Notes under the pieces: generated by a model
The model's database searches: none
The model's input: the letters and a program-made list of their open reading frames with translations, nothing else
Told to the model about the DNA's origin: nothing
In this document: piece after piece, positions 10,961-22,259 of the stretch
Position numbering within the stretch: the stretch's first letter is position 1
Layout of the letters: each line of letters starts with the position of its first letter
Translations under genes and position numbers: made by a program
NCBI GenBank assembly: GCA_028751875.1
Contig: CM054154.1
Location: 57,319,600 to 57,383,599 of the forward strand
Length of the DNA stretch: 64,000 bases
From: Rapana venosa
Taxonomy: Eukaryota; Mollusca; Gastropoda; Neogastropoda; Muricidae
Reading direction: 5' to 3'

Positions 10961-11367
10961 GTTTTTGCTTGGTTGAGGGAGAAAGGTCATGTTTCATCCT
11001 CCTATCTTGATAGCTCTCTGTTGACAGGAACAAATGAGGTGGACTGTCTGCATAATGTTATGGAGACTATTAGACTGCTTCGTTCATTAGGTTTTATAGT
11101 ACACCCAGAGAAATCTGTGCTCAGTCCATCCCAGACTATTCAATATCTTGGTGTTATTATTGATTTGAAGAATATGTCTGATGTTCTGACAGAAGATCGA
11201 AAGAAAAAATAGAACTAGGTAGATTGCAGCTGCTGAAGAAGGAGCAAGTGCCTATCAGGGAAATTTCTAAGGTAGTAGGAATGATGGTGGCTAGCTTTAC
11301 AGCTGTAAGATATGGACTACTGTACTGCTGTCACTTAGAAAATGACAAGATAGTTGCACTTAAGTAT
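10961..11367 (+). pseudogene. DIRS-like element, reverse transcriptase part
   Basis: The plus strand reads VFAWLREKGHVSSSYLDSSL and LLRSLGFIVHPEKSVLSPSQ, then IQYLGVIIDLKNMSDVLTED. These match the palm and thumb of DIRS-type retroelements (YLDDSLL, LGF.IHPEKS, YLGF.ID); here YLDD has become YLDS. After a frameshift near 11210, IELGRLQLLKKEQVPIREIS and AVRYGLLYCCHLEND extend it to 11367. The rest of the element resumes at 17335, so about 6 kb of later insertions split it. Confidence 0.8.
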
Positions 11368-11760
11368 AATAGTCAAGTCAAGTCAAAAACACGTTAATCA
11401 TCCCATGAAGGGCATCTACAATACTGACAGGCAGATTGATAAGCATAAAAAATCTCAAAGACACAAAAAGCTATATTTCATATTGGTTAAAACATTCCAA
11501 AAATGACTTCAAATAAAATGTCACGAACACACACACACACACACAGGCACATGCGCACGCACACATACACACACATACACACGCACACACATATCAATTG
11601 AGCTTCTTTCTTCCATGGGTGGGGTGGGTGGGGTGGGTGGGGGGGGGGGGGCTGCTTCTTGGTTTTCTTTTGAGGGCAGGGGAGGGGTTAGACACATTAA
11701 GATAGGTTTGGGTTTTTTCACGTGAAATTCAGTAGTTGAAATTTTATTTACATTTTTCAT
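11368..11760 (-). mobile_element. Family D LINE-like 3' end
   Basis: The left edge is an AGTCAAGTCAAGTC repeat followed by CACGTTAATCATCCCATGAA and TACTGACAGGCAGATTGATA, shared almost base for base with 26990-27140. It then runs through a CA-rich stretch (11525-11590) and a G-rich tract (11617-11652). Reading the minus strand, this is a 3' UTR ending in GACTT-type repeats, the tail style of family E. No protein is left. Confidence 0.55.

Positions 11761-11841
<81 letters not shown>
11761..11841. repeat. (ACT)n microsatellite
   Basis: About 81 bp of ACT repeat directly next to the 3' end of LINE C2, occupying the place where other C copies carry (AAT)n. Confidence 0.95.
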
Positions 11842-11843
<2 letters not shown>

Positions 11844-11964
11844 GTGATATATGGAATTTATATAGCGCTGAATCTTGAAAACAAAGAAATTGAAGAGCTT
11901 GCGCTCAAATCATGCAACATTCCTCAAATATAATGAACAGATTTCACCTTTATGCGCACACGTG

Positions 11965-12110
<146 letters not shown>

Positions 12111-14229
12111 TGAACATGCTTAGGAGATGGATATGCTGTAGAAAGGTAGGGACAGATATAAGGGAAAGTCTCAGGTAGGAAATAAGTGTGTTTTGAGGCT
12201 GGATTTGAAGGAATCAAATGAAGGCTTTTGGCGAAGTGAAAGAGGGAGGTCATTCCAGGTGGATGGACCAGAACAGAGAAAGAGCGATGGCCAACAGTGG
12301 TTTGTTTGAATCTGGGTGTTCGAAAGCACAAAGTGTCTGCAGCTGAACGAAGGGAATGGATGGAGTGTGCAGGTGAAGACAGTTACAGAAATAAGAGGAA
12401 GCAGATTTGTGGAGACATTTGAAACAGAGGGTAATGATCTTATACTTCAGTCTTTGTGAGACAGGCAGCCAGTGAAGAGATGCAGAAGAGGAGTGATGTG
12501 TTCAGATTTTTTCTTTTTAGGACCAGTCAAGCTGCAAAGTTGTGTATGCATTGAAGAGAGTGAATAGATGATGCTGGTAGGCCAGCCAAAAGAGAATTAC
12601 AGCAGTCTAAACGTGAAAGAATGAGAGATGTGACAAGTTTGGAAGTTGCATCAGTGGACAGATACTTGTGAATCGCGCTTATGCGTCGAAATCAATAGTA
12701 ACAAGACTGACAGGTCTGAGTGCTGGTTTTTTCATAGAGAGTGTGTTGTCAAGAACTACTCCTAAATACGTCACAGAGTTGGACAAAGGAACTGACGTAT
12801 TGCCGAATTGTATTGAAGTTTTGTGATGGAGGAAAGTTTATATTCGGCCCCTATGAGCATGGCATCGGTTTTATTGCATTAAGTTGTAACTTGTTCTGAG
12901 TCATCCAGTTTTGAATGTCTTGAAGGCAGTAGGACATATTTGTCAGGAGGGAAGGCAAGTTTTCAACAGTATCTCTGCACTGAAGCTGAGTATCATCGTC
13001 ATAGAAATGATGATCAACATGGTGGTTGTTTATTATATGTGAGAGTGGAGCAGTGTAGAGAATAAAGAGAACAGGGCCCATGTATAATCCTTTTGGGACT
13101 CCACATTCTATTTTGACAGGTTTTGATTGAATTTTGTTTACAATAACTTCTGGAATCGGTCTGTGAGATATGAAGTAAACCAGGTGAGGGCTGTGCCATA
13201 AATACCAAACGTATTTTGGAGGCGAGAAAGAAGAATTGAGTGATCTATAGTGTCGAAGGCTGCAGATAAGTGAAGAAAAGTGAGGAGGGAGATTTTTCCT
13301 GCATCAGAAGCAAGTAGAAGTGTATCTAAAGTGTGGAATAGTGTGGCTTTGGTGCTGTGGTTGGGGCGATAGGCAGATTGAAAAGTGGGAAGGAGATCAT
13401 TGGAATAAAGGTGACTGTTGAGCTGTTTGAGAACAACTTTTTCTAGCACTTTAGAGACAAAGGGTAAGTTTGAGACAGGCCTATAATTCTTCAGAATGTT
13501 GGGATCGAGGTCGTGCTTTTTCAGTAGAGGTGTGACTATTACAGTTTTAAGAGCTGATGGAAAATTCCCTCACAGAAGAGATGGGTTTACTATTTTAGTG
13601 ATAATAGGTACAAGTTGTGGAAGGCATTGTGAGAAAACAGGAGCAGGTATGGGATCAAAGTCGCATGATTTTATAGCCATTCCCTTCAGAATTGTCATGA
13701 TTTTTTTCACTTGTGGAATAGAAGGAAAAGAGAGGAGTGCCAGTGAACTGGGGATCAGGAGGCGCAGGCTGGAAATGAGTCTGATCCAGTCTGGAGCGTA
13801 TGTTGTGGACTTTGTCTGAAAAGAAGGCAGAAAAGATGGATGGAAGTTCAGACAGGCTGTGGGTGTTAGCGCAAACGCTGGCAACTAGAACGGCAGTGGC
13901 GGAAATAAAAAATGAAATCAACAAACAGCTTTTCCGAAAACAAATAACCAAAATCAAACTCTTAATCCATTCAGCAAAGACAGACTACTACTCTTCCCAA
14001 GTTATCTGCGCTTCATCCATAAAATCTCTTTTTTCCGTCACCTCAAATCTCCTTGAATCTGCAAAAACAACTCCTTCCCTATGAAGATGCCTTGGGTATA
14101 CACTGGCGCACAGGGTCTTTCAAGTTGGAGATGGTCAGTAGGAGGTGCATGCTCATCAAGCAATTGGCGGAAAATAGTGTTATAGTAATCAGAGCGGTCA
14201 GTGTGGTCAGAGGTTTGTAAAAAACGTTC

Positions 14230-14830
14230 ATAAGCTAGTGAAGGAGGTATGAATGTCTAAGGCCTTAAGATTGCAACGAGTAACATGTTTCTTCTTTCTG
14301 ACAGGTTTTGTGATGTTGAGGTGGAAAAGAATGGCGGAATTATCAGAATGCAGTTCGTTGGTGACAGAAAAACAGATGTGACAAGATTCGTGTGAGAATG
14401 AAGGGTTGTGACTGAAAGAAAAAGCTGGTTCCAATGTGTCTTTGAAAATTATGGCAATCCCACCTCCTCAAGAGAGTCGGGGGAAGAAATAGTTTTATAT
14501 CCAGGAGGAGTCAACTGTTTTATTTTTGTCTCGTGGCCATGCGGTTTAGGCCAAGTTTCAGTGAGGAAGGTTAAGTCAATGTTTTTTTCAGAGATGAAAT
14601 CAGAAATGTAGTCGGCTTTTCCATTTGGACAGACTGCACATTGAACAAACAAACTTGAAGGGGGTGTAGAGGATGAATAGGAAAGTGGTGAGTTTGGACA
14701 ACAGTCAGAGGAAGAGGATGAAGGGTGGAGATGCGGCTAGCGGAAGAACAGACAAGTTTGGATGGTGAATCGGGAGTAGAAGATGGTGAGAGAACTGTGT
14801 TAATCAGGGGACTCGTATTTGACACACATC
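14230..14830 (-). pseudogene. LINE C2 endonuclease N-terminus and upstream region
   Basis: The minus strand gives ISEKNIDLTFLTETWPKPHG then TKIKQLTPPGYKTISSP (14620-14490). This is the start of an APE endonuclease (L..TETW...), and relatives continue with a GGG.GV motif seen at 17280-17300 and 54085-54110. Upstream in a shifted frame is VCLFNVQSVQ near 14640-14670, typical of the endonuclease start, preceded by a Ser/Thr/Pro-rich stretch (14825-14700). Frameshifts break the domain. Confidence 0.7.
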
Positions 14831-14958
14831 ATGATACACATCATCATCAGAACAAAAAACATTGTCAGAGTCACAAACAACAGAACAGTGAACAGCTGAA
14901 GGGGCGGGTGAACGGCAGCATAGGGAAGAAGCGTTGTCAGGGGTTACAGAAGTGATGT

Positions 14959-14985
14959 GATATCTTCAGTTTAACTGAAGATATC
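14959..14985. other. Perfect 13-bp inverted repeat
   Basis: GATATCTTCAGTT (14959-14971), one T, and AACTGAAGATATC (14973-14985) form a perfect hairpin in the 5' part of LINE C2. I know of no role. Confidence 0.9.
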
Positions 14986-15290
14986 AGAGGTGATGTCAGA
15001 GGTGGAGAGGAGACAGGGAGAGGGAAGCCCACCGCTGGCAAAGACGTTGGCCTGCCCATGTTCCCCATCTGCCTAAGTTTGTTATGTGCTGCCTAATCTC
15101 AGGAGCAAGCCTGTATTGTTTTTGACAAAACTCAGGTGCGAGCATAGCTCTAATGTCCGGGGCTCTTACTGCCATGGTAGCAAAACAACACACACTAGTC
15201 TTGATTGATGGTGGTGGTGAATCACGTGCAAGTTGTTGAAGGGCAGCAGGGTCAGTTTGAAGTCGGTCAGAAGACCAGCACAGTCAGATA

Positions 15291-15458
15291 AACACAATTC
15301 ATAAGTTGATTCGAAATTTTGAACAATCAAACAGAAAATGAAAATTATACATTGAAATATCTCATAAATTAGATAATAACAAAAAAAATGTTCTGGCCAT
15401 ATAACTCATGGTGAAAACGCGAAAAAGAAGATGTAAGAATTTCTCGAAAGGAAGCAGA

Positions 15459-15463
<5 letters not shown>
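15291..15463. other. Unassigned spacer between LINE C2 and LINE C3
   Basis: AT-rich, with no similarity recognised. It could be the far 5' UTR of C2. Confidence 0.4.
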
Positions 15464-15489
<26 letters not shown>

Positions 15490-17334
15490 GGAACTTATAT
15501 AGCACTATATCTTCCAAAGACAAATCAAAACGCATGCATTCAACCTAATCTTACACAGTCATGCAATCAATGATAAATAATCAATAGTTTAAACAAACAG
15601 ATATTACAAACATGGTGCTCTGCAGACAAAATCTATGAAATGAAAATTCAATAGTCAAATGTTCTTCAAAAGCACACTCACACAGGTCGTATACTTTAGC
15701 AGGGTGATAGGACATGGGTTAGTGAAGGTAAGATAGTTCTGATATGAAACAGGAGGGGAGAAATCTTAGGTTTGAAATAAATAGGTCTTGAGGCTGGATT
15801 TAAAAGTGTCATAACTAGGTTTGTGGCAAAGAGAGAGAGGGAGCTCATTTCAGGTCGATGGACCCGAAATAGAGAAAGAGCCGCCGCCAACGGTGGATTG
15901 GTTGAATCTAGGTATTTGTAGGAACAAGGTATCTGCAGCAGAGGGGAGGGAACGTGAAGGAGTGTACAGGTTAAGACATTTACAGAGGTAGGAGGGTTCA
16001 GTTTTGTGGAGACATTTGTAACAGAGGGTACTGATCTTGTACTTTACTCTCTGTTGCACAGGCAGCCAGTGAAGAGATCGGAAAAGAGGGGTAATGTGCT
16101 CAGATTCTTTCTTTCTGAGAACTAGTCGAGCTGCGGAGTTTTGTATATGTTGAAGGGAGTGGATAGATGATGCTGGCAGACCAGACAAAAGTGAATTGCA
16201 ATAGTCTAGACATAAAAGAATGAGAGAAGTGACAAGTTTGGCTGTTGCATTGGTGGACAGGTACTTTCGAATTGCACTAATACGCGCTAATTGATAGTAG
16301 CAGGACTGGAAGGTCTGGGTGATGAATTTTTGCATAGAGAGTGGTTGTTGATGAGAACACCTAGATACTTCACAGCAGTGGATAGAAGGATTGATGCATT
16401 GCCGAGCTCTACTGAAGCTGTTGTAATGGAAGAGAGTTTGTGTTTGGTCCCTACGAGCAATGCTTCGGTTTTATCTGCATTTAGCTGTAATTTGTTCTGT
16501 GTCATCTAGTTTTGAATATCTTCAAAGCAGTAGACCATATTTGTCAGGAGAGAAGGCAGATTTTCAGGAATAACACTGCTTTGAATCTGAGAGTCATCTG
16601 CGTAGAAATGATCGTTGATTTGATGACGGTTTATTATATGTGACAGCAGGCAGTGTAAAGAGTGAAAAGGACAGAGCCTAGAACTGATCCCTGTGGGACT
16701 CTGCATTCCAGTTTGGCAGGTATTGATTGAATCTTGTTTACTGCAACTGTATGGAATTGGTCAGTAAGGTATGAATTAAACCAGGTGAGGGCTGTGCTAG
16801 TAACACCGAACGTTTTTTTGAAGACGGGAGAGAAGAACTGAGTGGTCTTTAGTATCGAAGGCTGCTGATAAGTCAAGTAGAGTGAGAAGGGAGATTTTCC
16901 CTGAGTTAGAAGCGAGTAGAAGCGTGTTTAAAGTGTGTGCTAGGGTGGTTTCAGTGCTGTGGTTGCTGCGATAGGCAGACTGAAATGTAGGGAGAAGATT
17001 GTTGGAGAGAAGGTGGTTGTTGAGCTGTTTGGGAACTACTTTTTCAAGGACTTTAGAAATAGAAGGTAGATTGGAAACAGGTCTATAATTCTTCAGAATG
17101 TTAGGGTCAAGGTCATGCTTTTTGAGTAGAGGTGTGACTATAGCAGATTTGAGAGCTGATGGAACATTTCCTGAAACAAGAGATGAGTTTACTATTTTCG
17201 TGATAGTGGGTATAAGTTGTGGTAGGCACTGTGCTGTGTGAAAAGAGAAACAGATCAAGTGTATTTTTGTAAACTACGCCAATGCTACCTCCATGGGAGG
17301 GTCGGGGAAGATAATAGAAAAACAATCACACCCA
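15464..17334 (-). mobile_element. LINE C3 (CR1/L2-like), 5'-truncated
   Basis: It begins with (TAA)n at 15464-15486 and GGAACTTATATAGCACTATA. The 161-codon frame 16335-15850 covers the thumb and C-terminus (ISAIRKYLSTNATAKLVTSL, LDYCNSLLSGLPASSIHSLQ, HITPLFRSLHWLPVQQRVKY, YTPSRSLPSAADTL). Further upstream are QNKLQLNADKTEALLVGTKH (16505-16440), DHFYADDSQIQ near 16580-16610, CRVPQGSVLGSVLF, and fingers with VLEKVVPKQLNNHLLSNNLL (17060-17000). The right end (17275-17330) is endonuclease sequence with PRPSHGGSIGVVYKN, then DIRS sequence resumes. Frameshifts break it into at least five pieces. Confidence 0.85.
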
Positions 17335-18240
17335 GGATTCAAAAGCAGAGCCAAACGCAGGTGCAAAAGTGACCAGGCAATCATTTTGATGTCCTCATGA
17401 ATCTTTCTATCCCATCAAGAAGGGAACTGCTATGGTGGATTGAGAATGTTGACACTGCCTTAGTCTCTGTCTCTGAAGTGACTATTACATCAGATGCCAG
17501 TAAGGAGGGTTGGGGATGTTCATTAGAGGACCACGGCTCTGGTGGTGCATGGCTCCCTGATGAAGCAGACTATCATATAGATTATCTTGAACTTAAGTCA
17601 ATTCTGTTTGCTTTGCAGTGTTTTGAGAAGGATATAGCAGGTAAAGCAGTTCGAGTTTTGAAAGACAACACTACAGCTGCTGCTTGTACTAAACATTTTG
17701 GTAGCAGCCATTCACCGTCATGCAACGACATTACTTCTACTATATGGTAATGGTGTATTTTAAGCACATTTGCCTTTCAGCAGCATTTATACCACCGAGA
17801 AGCGATGTGGTAGCTGATACAGAATCCAGGAAAATTTACCTGGTTGCTGAATGGAAGCTCAATCCTGCTATACTGTGTATCATACTTTCACATTTGCAGG
17901 CCAAACCCTCTGTGGATTTATTTGCCCCAAGGATAAACAAGCTGTTAGACACAGAAGCCCATGCAGTGGATGACTTTTCAGTTTCATGGAAATTCACTGA
18001 ATTCTATGCTTTTCCTCCTTTCAGTGTGATTCTGCAAGTCCTCCAAAGAGTATGCCAAGAACAGACCATAGGCGTATTGATTCTCCCGAGCTGGAAGACA
18101 CAAGTCTGGTGACCAGTCATGTAGTATGCTGATAGTAGAACCTGTTCCCCTTCTAACAGCCAGGGAAGACCTTCTTTCAAGCCATCCACGCAAGATACAT
18201 TCCCTTGTAAAAAAAGGGATCCTACATCTTTTGGCATGCA
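17335..18240 (+). pseudogene. DIRS-like element, RNase H and following domain
   Basis: The plus strand resumes with FKSRAKRRCKSD and the 117-codon frame 17397-17750: IPSRRELLWWIENVDTA, ITSDASKEGWGCSLEDHGSG, HIDYLELKSILFALQCFEKD, RVLKDNTTAAACTKHFGSSH. These are DIRS RNase H motifs (TDAS..GWG, YLELK, DNT). The next frame (17720-18112) gives FIPPRSDVVADTESR, PSVDLFAPRINKLLDTEAHA, YAFPPFSVILQVLQ and GVLILPSWKTQVW, the conserved region between RNase H and the recombinase. Frames are joined by shifts near 17745 and 18112. Confidence 0.85.
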
Positions 18241-18299
18241 GAATATCAGGGAAAGGTTAGGAGGAGAAGAATTGACAGATACTGCAGCAGGCCTGATTT

Positions 18300-19200
18300 T
18301 GGAATCCTGGCGACCAGCAATTCGAGTTGTATATAATTGCTATATTAAAAAGTGAAAAAACTCAATTGTCTGGATGAGTCTACACCCGACCCTGTAAATA
18401 TAGCACATATTCCTGCTTCCCTGTACTCTGAAGGTGCAGGGTATAGTGCTGTGAATAGTGCAAGAAGTGCTTTGAGTGCATATTTTTTCTCCAGATGGTA
18501 CCAGTAGATGCTCACTAGGTTCCCATCCTGACATTTGTAGAATAATAAAAGAAGTGTTTGCGAAAATCCCAGCACTACCAAATTACCAAGAGACATGGAA
18601 TGCAGATAATGTTTTGGAACATTTGCTAGAGTGGCCAGAAATACTTGATCTGACAGTCAAACAGTTGACTTTGAGAACTGTAATGTTGTTGTTCCTCTTA
18701 ATGGAGCAGAGAAGCCAAGCGTAATGCACTGAAACTGTATGATATTAAACTTTATCCGAATAGATGTGTAACTTTTCCTCTGGGAAAAAGAAGCATACAT
18801 AGCCAGGTGTCCACAAAAAGCCAGCAATTATCTTGTCATTCCCTAACAATGATAAACTGTGTTTGGTGAAACATCTCCATATGTATCTAGAGGTCACAAG
18901 GGAGCTCCGGAAAGGTTCAGAACTGTTTATCAGCTTTATTAAGGCTTATGGCCCTATCTCCAGGGAAACGTTTTCTCACTGGGTGAAAACAGTGCTTGAA
19001 ATGGCGGGCATAGATACACACCTCAAACTATGGAAGCCACAGTACACATGATGCCAGTACCAGAGCAGCTGCCAGTCATGGTGCATCCCTTGCGTCAATC
19101 ATGAAGGCAGCAGGCTGGGGCAGTCAGAAAACTGTTTTGTAAATATCATAACAAAGCTGTGACTCCAAACTTTGGACAGTTGGTTTTGGACACCTACCTT
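18300..19200 (+). pseudogene. DIRS-like element, tyrosine recombinase
   Basis: The plus strand reads FSPDGTSRCSLGSHPDICRI, LPNYQETWNADNVLEHLLEW and LDLTVKQLTLRTVMLLFLLM with EQRSQA (18476-18724), then LHMYLEVTRELRKGSELFIS (18860-18925) and, shifted, STRAAASHGASLASIMKAAG with WGSQKTV (19050-19135), and KYHNKAV carrying the likely catalytic Tyr near 19145. The order GHP.I, LTLK..LL.L..GQR, STRAA, Y is that of DIRS recombinases. These integrate circular DNA without target duplication. Several stops make it inactive. Confidence 0.8.
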
Positions 19201-19410
19201 ATGAAACAATAATGTATCATATCTGAGTTGGATTTTGTTGTACATAGTGAGTCTTCGCTGAACAATACTTCATCAGTTTGTTGCACACCTTTTTCATTAG
19301 ATGAGGTACGTAGGATGTGTCTTGTAAGTTGTTGTAATTGTATGTCCACTAGGTCGTTAAAGGCTGCATGATTTCTCTGTATGAGAAATAGATGAGAAAT
19401 AATTTTCTGA
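19201..19410. other. Possible DIRS 3' flank
   Basis: No coding signal. Open sequence between the recombinase end and the MITE; it may be the DIRS non-coding terminus. Confidence 0.4.
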
Positions 19411-19414
19411 TTAA

Positions 19415-19681
19415 ACTAGGCTTACACTAGATAAGTGGAGTTTACTTGGGATTATTTTGAATCTGTTGGGGGGAAGTGAAGAGAAATTAGGCAACTTCCC
19501 CAATGATTTTAGATAATCCTAATGAACATACCCTCTCTACTGTAAGCCTAGTGGACATATATGCTAAATACTTCACTGGTTTGAGGCATGGCTCCGCTGC
19601 TACATCTCGCATAATTTCTCCTCGCTCCAATAGATTCAAAATAATCCTAATTTAACTCCACCTTCCTAGTTTAAGCCTAGT
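19415..19681. mobile_element. TTAA-flanked MITE with long inverted repeats
   Basis: The left arm starts ACTAGGCTTACACTAGATAA at 19415. The right arm (19598-19681, reverse complement) starts ACTAGGCTTAAACTAGGAAG. Both arms continue in register through GTGGAGTT, GGATTATTTTGAATCT and GAGAAATTA, giving roughly 75-80 bp arms around a 110-bp centre. TTAA lies immediately outside each end (19411-19414 and 19682-19685). TTAA targets are used by piggyBac and Kolobok elements. There is no transposase, so this is a non-autonomous element of about 267 bp. Confidence 0.85.
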
Positions 19682-19685
19682 TTAA

Positions 19686-20056
19686 TTATAAAATTATCTG
19701 GTGGTGGGTAGCATAGTTTATCTTAGCAGCAACCTGTTGTGTCCCTGAGACTTGTTTGTTAAGGAATATCAGCAGCAGCACCCCAGGTAGCATCAGTGGG
19801 TCCTGGTTCCCTGGTAAGTGCCGGTATTTCCACCCAGAATAAAATTACCTGATTTTCCTTTGCGGAATGCTTGGAATAATACACAGGTTCCCCTCACCTG
19901 GTGAGAGAGGAGTTAGCATTTCCTTTCTTTTCTCTATCAAGGATCAGTTTAGTTCGGGGACACTCAGGGCTTGATTAAACCCTCGGAAGACAGAATCAGG
20001 TCCGACCACACGAGCACAGACGCATTGCGCGCAAGGAGTTCCGCCAGGCACAGGGC

Positions 20057-20057
<1 letters not shown>
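19686..20057. other. Unassigned sequence
   Basis: No similarity recognised apart from short open frames. Confidence 0.4.
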
Positions 20058-20134
<77 letters not shown>

Positions 20135-20142
20135 ATAATAAT

Positions 20143-20189
<47 letters not shown>

Positions 20190-20192
20190 TAA
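20058..20192. repeat. (TAG)n followed by (AAT)n
   Basis: About 76 bp of TAG repeat, then about 55 bp of AAT repeat that forms the tail of the C fragment to its right. Confidence 0.95.
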
Positions 20193-20310
20193 TAAATGGA
20201 ATTTATATAACGCTATATCTGGCAAAAAAAATCAAAGCACTTTCATTCATCCTACTCATTCACATGCAGCCAGTTACAATTAATAGTTTTTGTTTGGGTT
20301 TTCTGTTTTT
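20193..20310 (-). mobile_element. LINE C 3'-UTR remnant
   Basis: GGAATTTATATAACGCTATA (20198-20217) followed by ATCAAAGCACTTTCATTCAT matches the 3' end of the other C copies. Nothing of the coding region is left. Confidence 0.75.
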
Positions 20311-20339
20311 TGTAGTGAGATAAGTCCTGGAGGGGGGGG

Positions 20340-21960
20340 GGAGCATTCTTAGTGGTACGGTAGGGAGACAGGGACCGAAGACCACCCTGACAGTGACAGT
20401 CCCGATGTCAACGCCTAGGACTGTGACAACTACTGTAGCGGGGAGAATATTGTCTCCATCACTGACACCTTCCACTTTGTCCCGTAGCTCTAGGGTTCAT
20501 TTATCAGGGAAACGAAGTAGTGCACGGGGGATTGACCAGGGTTGGCTGTCGGATGAGTGGAGGAGGACTCTTGGTGAAGTTCCCTTGCACCAACAGCCAC
20601 CCCCTTCCTATGAGCAGCATACTATGGTCCAGCCACCTCCCTCAGCTGAGACTGGGCCATCATTGTGTCTCCTGTTACAGCAGCAGGAGCATGTGCTGAA
20701 AGAGAAAGGGGGAAGGAGTGACTCTGAGAGGAGGAACTCCACCTCCATAGGGAAGAACGACAGGAGGAACTCCACCTCCATAGGGAAGAACGACAGGAGG
20801 AACTCCACCTCCATAGGGAAGAACGACAGGAGGAACTCCACCTCCATAGGGAAGAACGACAGGAGGAACTCCACCTCCATAAGGAAGAGGAGGACCGGGG
20901 TGGGGGGGGGAGCTCTTTTCAGTCAGCAACTTCAGCTTCAGCGAGAGGAGCAGGAACATAAGGAGGCTCTCTTGCAGAGCAACTCCAGCTCCAGAGAGAA
21001 AGCTTGTTTCAGACTCAGAGACAGCTTGCGGAGGGAAGAGGGCAGTTTCATGTGGACAATCCCGCTAGTGTAAAGTTTCCAGGCCTCCAACGTCCAGTCT
21101 TAAAAGAAGGGGACGATATTGACCAGTATGCCTCCAACCTCGAGCGTGCAGCCAACGCTGGCTCTCTGACAGGGAGCAATGTGTATCTTACCTCTCCAAC
21201 GCTCTTACAGGGCGGGCACGTGACGCACTCATTGACCTCCCAGCAGAGGCTGACTATGACACCTTGGTTGACGCGCTGCATTGTACTTTCTGGCTAACGC
21301 CTGACGCTTACCGTAGGAGGTTTAGGGATGCGCGAAGGAAGGGCTCTGAAACCTTTGTGCAGTTCATGGAGAGATTCCGGCGCTCTCTTGAGGCATTGGA
21401 GCGTTTAGCTCAGTGGCCTATACGGGATCTTGTGGTCATTGAGCAGTTTTGTGCGGATCTGCCAGTAGACCAAGTCTTTTACATTGGAACCCATAAGCCA
21501 GCTGGCTGCAGGGAAGCAGCCCAGTTTGCGCAAGACTATATGAACTGAATCAGCCTCGCAGCGTGAACAAGATCGGGGTCCTAAACCCTCCAAGGATGAC
21601 TCCTGCGAAAGTGCATACGGCTGGACAATCGGTCAACAACCAGAGACCCAGTGCAGTCACTAGTGAATCTTGTGCTCTGACCAGGCATGAAGGGAAATAT
21701 TTCAAGTGTGGCCAGGTGGGACACATCCAGGCAAATTGTCCCTGCTTACACCAGCTTGGTGAGCTGCAGTGCAGAAGAGACCTGACTACTTGGAGAAGAG
21801 CACTGGCGGTCTGACCGTAAGCAAAAGAAAACCTACGACCTGGAGACCAGGCGTCATCATGTTTGACCAGCCAATCAAGGACTGCTGCTATCCATCCGAA
21901 GCAAGTGTCACCATTACAGATATGTCACCTTCAGGTGCCTCCCACCCCTTCCCTGAATGA
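20340..21960 (+). pseudogene. LTR retrotransposon gag relic
   Basis: The plus strand has a Ser/Gln/Arg-rich leader frame (20393-21073) followed, through frameshifts, by capsid-like sequence: VLKEGDDIDQYASNLERAAN (21100-21160), DALHCTFWLTPDAYRRRFRD and GSETFVQFMERFRRSLEALE (21268-21405), VIEQFCADLPVDQVFYIGTH (21436-21495). A nucleocapsid-type zinc knuckle reads YFKCGQVGHIQANC near 21700-21741. The CCHC consensus needs Cys where Tyr stands, so the first ligand is lost. No protease, polymerase or LTR is visible. The layout fits a Ty3-type gag, but the superfamily is not certain. Confidence 0.65.
20734..20887. repeat. 33-bp minisatellite in the gag leader, about 4.7 copies
   Basis: The unit AGGAACTCCACCTCCATAGG plus GAAGAACGACAGG repeats nearly perfectly. 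The unit is 11 codons (RRNSTSIGKND), so expansion keeps the frame open. Confidence 0.93.
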
Positions 21961-22259
21961 ACTGTCCATTGTCGGAGGTCGGATGTGTGTGGAAATGATT
22001 CTGGTAGAGCATGTGGGTCAATGAGTGCGTGTGTGTAAGACTGTATTTGAAGGATGAATTTTTCGTTGCTGCATTAAGTTGTTGATTTATTATTAAGGGA
22101 GGATTAACGGGATTAGGGAACTGGGAGGAAGAGTGGGAATAGTGTGATGCTTAGCTAGTGGATTTAATATTGATATTTGTGTGTATGATTGGGTCGTAAT
22201 ATTTATTTCACCTGGCTTGTGTTGTGCTGAGTCGTGCCTGGAAGGATTGAGCTCCCTTT
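21961..22259. other. Unassigned spacer
   Basis: No similarity recognised between the gag relic and the Penelope-like fragment. Confidence 0.4.

Noticed and set aside
17282..17382. Direct target duplication for the insertions in the DIRS-like element
   Set aside because: I compared the edges near 11367 and 17334 and found no convincing repeat longer than a few bases.
20608..20959. Repetitive antisense frames (MEVEFLLSFFP repeats)
   Set aside because: They are shadows of the 33-bp minisatellite on the strand opposite to gag.
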